Below, in pieces: positions 9,180 through 13,970 of a DNA stretch of 13,970 bases. Under the pieces are notes generated by a model, which searched no databases, was not told the origin of the DNA, and saw only the letters and a list, made by a program, of their open reading frames with translations. The stretch's first letter is position 1. Every line of letters starts with the position of its first letter. Source of the DNA: Pilatotrama ljubarskyi (taxonomy: Eukaryota; Basidiomycota; Agaricomycetes; Polyporales; Polyporaceae). The translations under genes were made by a program, and so were the position numbers. The stretch covers positions 1-13,970 of the forward strand of contig MU277849.1 of NCBI GenBank assembly GCA_022385805.1, given 5' to 3'.

Positions 9180-10638
9180 ATGGCTTACGGTCATCACTCT
9201 GCCCCCGACCCAGAGCTCGCGCCCTTACTCGCAACCCTTCCGCCTTCGCCAGAGACGTTCACCGATGACATCCCGGCAGCGAGGGAAGTCGTCGCTACCA
9301 CCTTTGTTGAGATCATTCGCGGCGCCCAGCGTCCCACCTTCCCGCAGGTACGTCTAAGTATTTTTCCTTCCCAATTCTGAAGGCACTTTCTGATCGCTAT
9401 ACCCAGATACCGCTTATGCGGTTGAAGAGCACCAGGTTCCCGTCGAGGGCGGCGAGATCGCCGTGCGCATCTACATGCCATCCGCTTCCGACTCAGGCGC
9501 CACGTTCCCCGCTATGCTTTGGACGCACGGAGGCGGTACGTCAATCAGCTTCACCCATATGCATCCGCTCACAGTGGCCCGCAGGCTTCGTCTTCGGCAA
9601 CCTGGAGCTCGACGACTACTGGCTGAGAATCCTCTGCGTAGACTTGCAGATGATGATCGTGAATGTCGACTACAGGTGAGCTCTTGTATAGTTCTCACTA
9701 GCATCCGCACCCTCTGACTGCGATCATCAGGCTCGCTCCTGAGCATCCCTTCCCGACTGGCGTGAACGACTCTTATGCTGCGCTGAAATGGGTGAGCCCT
9801 ACGGCCGCAGATTTCACGGTACAGCATCACTCAATTCCTCTCAGACTGTTCAAAACGCGAGCCGCATCAAAGCAGACCTCTCGAAGGGTTTCATCGTCAG
9901 CGGACGCTCCGCTGGCGGGAACTTCGCCGCCGTCCTCGCGCATCGCGCCAAAGCCGACCCCTTCTTCGCGCCACACCCCCTCACCGGGCAGTTCCTCCAG
10001 ATCCCCGCCACGATACATGTGGCAGCCGTACCGGACGAGTAAGTCTGGGCCCCTCCTCCATTCTTGCTGGCTTGACCCTGCGGGGCGCTCATGTAGCGTG
10101 CTGCTCTGCCAGGTACAAGGACAAGCACACGTCGCACATCCAGAACAAGGACTCCCCGCTGCTCAACCTGCGCCACATGCAGGACTACTACGGTACGCGC
10201 CCATTCCAACCCGTCCTGCGAACATCGATGAACTGAGCTGATCATCACAATCACGACCGGCGATCCGATAGAGAAGTACGGGGGCACGCCTACCGACCCT
10301 GATCTTTCTCCGTTCTTGCAGCCCTCGTTCGAGGGTCTGCCGCCCGCGTACCTCCAGATATGCGGGATGGACCCTCTGCGGGACGACGGCCTCCTGTACG
10401 CGGAGAAGCTCGAATCAGCCGGCGTGCCCGCCAAGGTGGACGTGTGAGTGCCATTGCGGGTCGTGGAGCTCGCGTGCGGTGTACTCAATGGGAGGTTCGG
10501 GCCGAACTTGACAGATATCTGGGGGCGCCTCATGCATTTGAGCTCACGTTCCCGCAAACGAAGCTCGCTCAGAAGTACGACGCTGAGAGCCGCGCTGGTG
10601 TGCGCTGGTTGCTCTCAGGTGCCCCTGTCGGAGAGTAG
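9180..10638 (+). CDS. Alpha/beta-hydrolase fold-3 (HSL-type) esterase, copy 1
   Basis: Exons join(9180..9351, 9407..9535, 9585..9675, 9731..9791, 9845..10038, 10113..10192, 10272..10443, 10515..10638); 340 residues, a normal size for the family. An in-frame TAG nine codons upstream and CACAATGG support the start. The oxyanion-hole motif HGGG is at 98-101, the nucleophile Ser173 sits in GRSAGG, Asp276 in DPLRDDG and His306 in APHAF, so the catalytic set is complete. RLAPEHPFP follows exon 3, as is typical of fold-3 hydrolases. There is no signal peptide, so it is probably an intracellular carboxylesterase or lipase-like enzyme on a small ester; substrate unknown. The first intron has two overlapping donors: GTACGT (9348) and GTCTAA (9352). 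Only the second keeps frame with the usual acceptor. It is the upstream partner of a tandem pair with copy 2. Confidence 0.85.
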
Positions 10639-11585
10639 ACCGATCGTGCCGGGATCACTGTTCTGTACTGGCGGGCAGTAGCGTCTCCACGCAAATCACA
10701 TGTCTCTCATCAGCAGTTGGGACCTCAGTTCGCCAGGCTACGCTCCAGCCAGTCTTTACGGTGAAGATGAACCCTTAGGCATCTGCACGACTCTCATATT
10801 GTATCAACATCGACCATGTCATGTCATTTGAGCACCACGTATGTACGACAAATGTAGTTCCCAGTCGAAGTGCCGGTGGACGTGTTCATTTCCCCAGCTC
10901 TCTCTGAACCTCAGGCTTTAAGGTTTGAAGCTGAGCGTCATCCGTGAGTTGTTCCTCGATGATCTTGCCGTGACTCACAGCTCTCTCAGGTATCTGGGTG
11001 GTGTCTTACCTGAGGTTGGGTGAGAATTCAATATTCAATATTTGTCGCGGACGAACTCCACTTGGAACGACACAAGCTTGTTGACATCCACCCGAAGTAT
11101 TCAGTATTGGGGGCGCTATGTTCGCCTTGTCACTTCCTCATCCCCGCCTTCGGCAGCGCTCGACCAATCCTTAAGTTCTCACTCAAGCCTCTCGGCGACC
11201 CAGCGCAGCACGCTCCCTGCGCGCTTCATAACTGGCATCCCCTACCAGGCGACTACCGTGACCGATTTCGATCCATGCGTGTCCGTACACGATACCACGA
11301 GCACGCCAGCGGGCCCTGCACACCAGACTCGAATCTCTCTCTGCCTTGCCATGCAACATACAGGGCCGTCCCTCTATCACACCCGCGAGCAGTGCCGAGC
11401 ACATCTTATCCTGGAATACGACACCTGCCACTGTCGCTTGTCGTCTTTTGTGGAGCTCCTGCCACTCGATCGCCCCCTTCTATTACACCATGCTATCGAA
11501 GTCCTCTGGGATAGATCCTGACCGGCGGTATCCTCGGCACCTGTCCTGACCGCCAGGCTGCCGGTCTTCTCGAGTCGAACCTTGA

Positions 11586-11592
11586 TATAAAG
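11586..11592 (+). promoter_or_regulatory. TATAAAG box, distal to hydrolase copy 2
   Basis: TATAAAG lies about 360 nt before the copy 2 ATG. That is far for a core promoter unless the 5' UTR is long or contains an intron. Confidence 0.25.
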
Positions 11593-11823
11593 GTGTCCCG
11601 GTCCAAGATGTCTCATCGGCTTCATCTCCTTCTGCCGCTACCCAGAGGTCTTCTTCCATTGTCGGTGGTACTGACAGGTCCTCATGGCCTGGGACATGGT
11701 GCATGGCTGGGGCCAGGAGACGCATCTGACCGCTCTGGCCGCTGCATAGGACGGCAGCTTCCCTGCATGTACGCAGCGCAGCAATGACACTTCGTGGGTA
11801 TCGGGATGACCCGTACACAATCA

Positions 11824-11830
11824 TATATAG
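11824..11830 (+). promoter_or_regulatory. TATATAG box, proximal to hydrolase copy 2
   Basis: TATATAG lies about 125 nt before the ATG at 11953, which would allow a transcription start some 30 nt downstream and a 5' UTR of roughly 95 nt. Assigned by sequence and spacing only. Confidence 0.4.
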
Positions 11831-11952
11831 CCAACCTTCATCTTCGAGGACGGGTGTCACCCTGTCCAGCCTGTACACGCAGGCCGTGGCACTCACATAA
11901 GCAACCCTCCCAGAACTCCGCTCGACAAGCAAGCCACAGCATTCTGCGCACA

Positions 11953-13380
11953 ATGGCTTACAAAGACTTGTCTGCACCCGACCCAGAGCTTGCGCCTATA
12001 CTTGCGGCGATCCCGGCTTCGCTCGATACGTTCCTCGCTGACATCCCGGCCGCGAGAGAACTTCTCAACGCGGCTTTCGTCGAGACCATCCGTGAGGCCC
12101 AGCGACCTCAACTTCCTTCGGGTCTGTGAAGAATTCACTCCCCATTCCTGCGTCTTCTCATTTCAAGTGGCAATCCGCAGATACCGCATATCTCGTAGAG
12201 GATCACCAGATCCCCGTGGAAGGCGGTGAGATCACCGCGCGCATATACATACCATCGAGTTCGACAGACGCCACTTTCCCTGTTCTGGTGTGGACACACG
12301 GAGGTGGTATGTCAACTAGCTTCGCCCATACAGTACATAAACTGACAGTCGCCCGTAGGCTTCGTCTTCGGCGACCTGGAGAGCGACGACTACTGGTTGA
12401 AAATCAACTGCGTAGAGTTGCAGGTGGCGATCGTGAACGTCGACTACAGGTGAGATGTCGTATGCGTGCTCCATCTGTGCCATCTCTGAGAGCTATCTCC
12501 AGACTTGCTCCAGAGCACCCCTTCCCGGCCGGTGTGAATGACTCGTTTGCGGCACTCAAGTGGGTGAGTGCTATTGTAGTGTGCCGCTATATTGCACACC
12601 ATAGCTCACGCTGTACCAGACCGTCAAGAACGCCGGCCGCATCAAAGCAGACCTCTCCAAGGGCTTCATCGTCGGCGGACGCTCCGCCGGCGGAAATTTT
12701 GCCGCAGTCCTCGCCCATCGCGCCAAAGCAGACCCCACGTTCGCTCGGAACCCCCTCACTGGACAGCTCCTTCACATCCCGGTGACAATACACCCAGACG
12801 CCGTACCGGAAGAGTAAAGCAATCTTCCGCTTTTGTCTCATTGCGCAGCCGCTGATATGACATGCTAACAGATACAAGGACGACTTCACGTCCCACGTCC
12901 AGAACAGAGACGCCCCCTTCCTCAGCGGCCACCACATGGACGTGTTTTATGGTGCGCGCTCACCATTCAATGTCCCCCACGCAGCGAAGAGCTGAGCTGA
13001 ATCGTATCATACTGGCAACTCGGCAGAGAATTACGGAGGCTCGCCTAACGATCCTGACGTCTCTCCGTTTTTGCAGCGCTCTTTCGAAGGCCTCCCGCCC
13101 GCGTACATGCAAGTTTGCGGACTGGACCCTCTGCGGGACGATGGCCTCCTGTACGCGGAGAAGCTCAAGGCAGCCGGCGTGCCCACTATAGTGGACGTGT
13201 GAGTTCTCTGCCTCACGGAGATTGCGCGTGATGTACTCAATAGCGCGTCTGGGATGTGATAGGTACCCGGGCGCGCCTCATGCATTCGACCTGTTGCTCC
13301 CGCAGACGAAACTCGCGCAGAAGTATGACGCTGAAAGCCGAGCCGGCCTTCGTTGGCTGCTCTCTGGTGCACCTGCCTGA
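11953..13380 (+). CDS. Alpha/beta-hydrolase fold-3 (HSL-type) esterase, copy 2
   Basis: Exons join(11953..12121, 12181..12306, 12359..12449, 12503..12563, 12620..12813, 12872..12951, 13027..13198, 13263..13380); 336 residues. The frame is open upstream, so the start was chosen because MAY followed by SAPDPELAP matches copy 1 and the CACAATGGCTTAC context is shared. HGGG is at 96-99, Ser171 in GRSAGG, Asp274 in DPLRDDG, His304 in APHAF: all catalytic positions are present. No signal peptide is visible. Internal exons 3-7 have exactly the lengths of copy 1 (91, 61, 194, 80, 172 nt), and the proteins agree at roughly three residues in four by eye, with most change in the N-terminal and substrate-facing parts, so the substrate may differ. 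Intron 1 uses a GTCTGT donor and the CCGCAG acceptor. An 11-T run follows closely after the stop. Confidence 0.88.
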
Positions 13381-13970
13381 CACCGGTAGACGAATCTTTT
13401 TTTTTTTCTTTCCTTTTGATCCTCGTTTATTGCCCTCGAGGGCCGAGCCCTATGGTAGGCAACAGTGCTACGTGTATCTACGGAGTATGTAAACGGGGGG
13501 GTTGCCAGACGTAGGTAGGGGGGTGGGTTGAAGTTGAAGCAACAGCAGAGCTGCCGCAGCGAATAGATGGATATATGCTAGAGTGGGAGAAGAGTGGTGT
13601 GAGCAAGAAGATAAGAAGAAAAAGGTACCTATGGGCCCGACGCCGCGTGCACCGCGCCGGCTGCGCACGGACAGCAGGGCACCGGGTTCTAAACCTCCCG
13701 CCCTTGACGACCGCGGGTGCGCGGCTGGACATAGTGTCTCTTGCTGCGGGAGGGGTACGCACGCCTGGCAGACACCATGACGGCGTCAGAACTCCCCCGG
13801 CCCCAGCGCGGAGGTTACGCACGCGGCGTGCCCAGCTACTAAACTACAGGTGCAGCGCTACGGGCTACGAGTGAAAGGGGGGGAATGCATAGACCCCGCG
13901 GGCCCGGAGGGTAAGGCACTGTCAACTCTGGTCGGACGCACTAAACATCAGCATGCGGGTCCTCGAGAGC
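13381..13970. other. 3' flank of the hydrolase pair, no gene seen
   Basis: An 11-nt T run (13397-13407) in a T-rich stretch follows the stop of copy 2 and may be part of its 3' UTR. Further on are G runs at about 13494-13500 and 13518-13523, and GC-rich sequence with short open frames on both strands, none with a domain or splice pattern I can support. A gene truncated by the window edge cannot be excluded. Confidence 0.5.

Larger units (their letters stand above)
10639..11952. other. Spacer between the two hydrolases, promoter of copy 2
   Basis: No exon chain was found on either strand. Open frames of up to about 164 codons occur on both strands but carry no recognisable motif. The sequence does not visibly resemble the region upstream of copy 1 except for the last nucleotides before the ATG (CACAATGGCTTAC in both). 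Two TATA-like motifs are listed separately. Confidence 0.5.
9180..13380 (+). repeat. Tandem gene duplication (two hydrolase copies)
   Basis: The two genes share all seven intron positions and phases, five identical exon lengths and recognisable similarity even in introns: for example, intron 7 of both contains TGTACTCAAT, and the intron 2 sequences align from donor to acceptor. Similarity fades just before the ATG, so the duplicated unit seems to have been the gene body, or the promoters have since diverged. Confidence 0.9.

Noticed and set aside
8861..9268. Plus-strand frame overlapping the start of hydrolase copy 1
   Set aside because: It is out of frame with the hydrolase, whose N-terminus matches copy 2 and has its own start.
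11483..11977. 164-codon minus-strand frame upstream of hydrolase copy 2
   Set aside because: No motif; it overlaps the probable promoter and start of copy 2 on the other strand.
1..13970. tRNA, rRNA or transposon
   Set aside because: A read for T-loop GTTCRA contexts with pairing stems, long terminal repeats, terminal inverted repeats and transposase or reverse-transcriptase motifs found nothing that held up.

Overview
The window looks like nuclear DNA from a filamentous basidiomycete, probably an Agaricomycete such as a polypore. It is GC-rich, its genes are cut by many short introns (about 49-79 bp) with GTRNGT-like donors and YAG acceptors, starts sit in CACAATGG or AAACCATGG contexts, and the proteins resemble families common in mushroom-forming fungi. 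The organism call is an inference from gene structure and family type. No database search was possible.

Four protein-coding genes can be assembled by joining exons so that frame and conserved motifs hold across every junction. (1) 1288-2830, plus strand: a three-exon gene for a 468-residue zinc-finger protein carrying three kinds of internal repeat. (2) 7230-4076, minus strand: an eleven-segment reading (ten exons, nine of them needed for the enzyme core) for an 879-residue COMT-type O-methyltransferase with a roughly 300-residue low-complexity tail. (3) 9180-10638 and (4) 11953-13380, plus strand: a tandem pair of eight-exon alpha/beta-hydrolase fold-3 (HSL-type) esterases of 340 and 336 residues, both with complete catalytic residues.

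Layout: 1-1287 is non-coding flank; the zinc-finger gene and the methyltransferase converge on a 1.2 kb spacer (2831-4075) holding a CT microsatellite; the methyltransferase and the first hydrolase are divergent across about 1.95 kb (7231-9179) in which no gene is supported; the hydrolases are separated by 1.3 kb; 13381-13970 is flank.

A zinc-finger protein, a methyltransferase and two esterases side by side could be part of a small-molecule tailoring neighbourhood, but no backbone enzyme, oxidase or transporter lies in the window, so this is only a hint. Nothing here is clearly a new system. The points most worth a second look are the spliced-on methyltransferase tail and its possible retained-intron isoform, the coding minisatellite lodged inside the second zinc finger, and a tandem GTNNGT donor that decides the frame of the first hydrolase.
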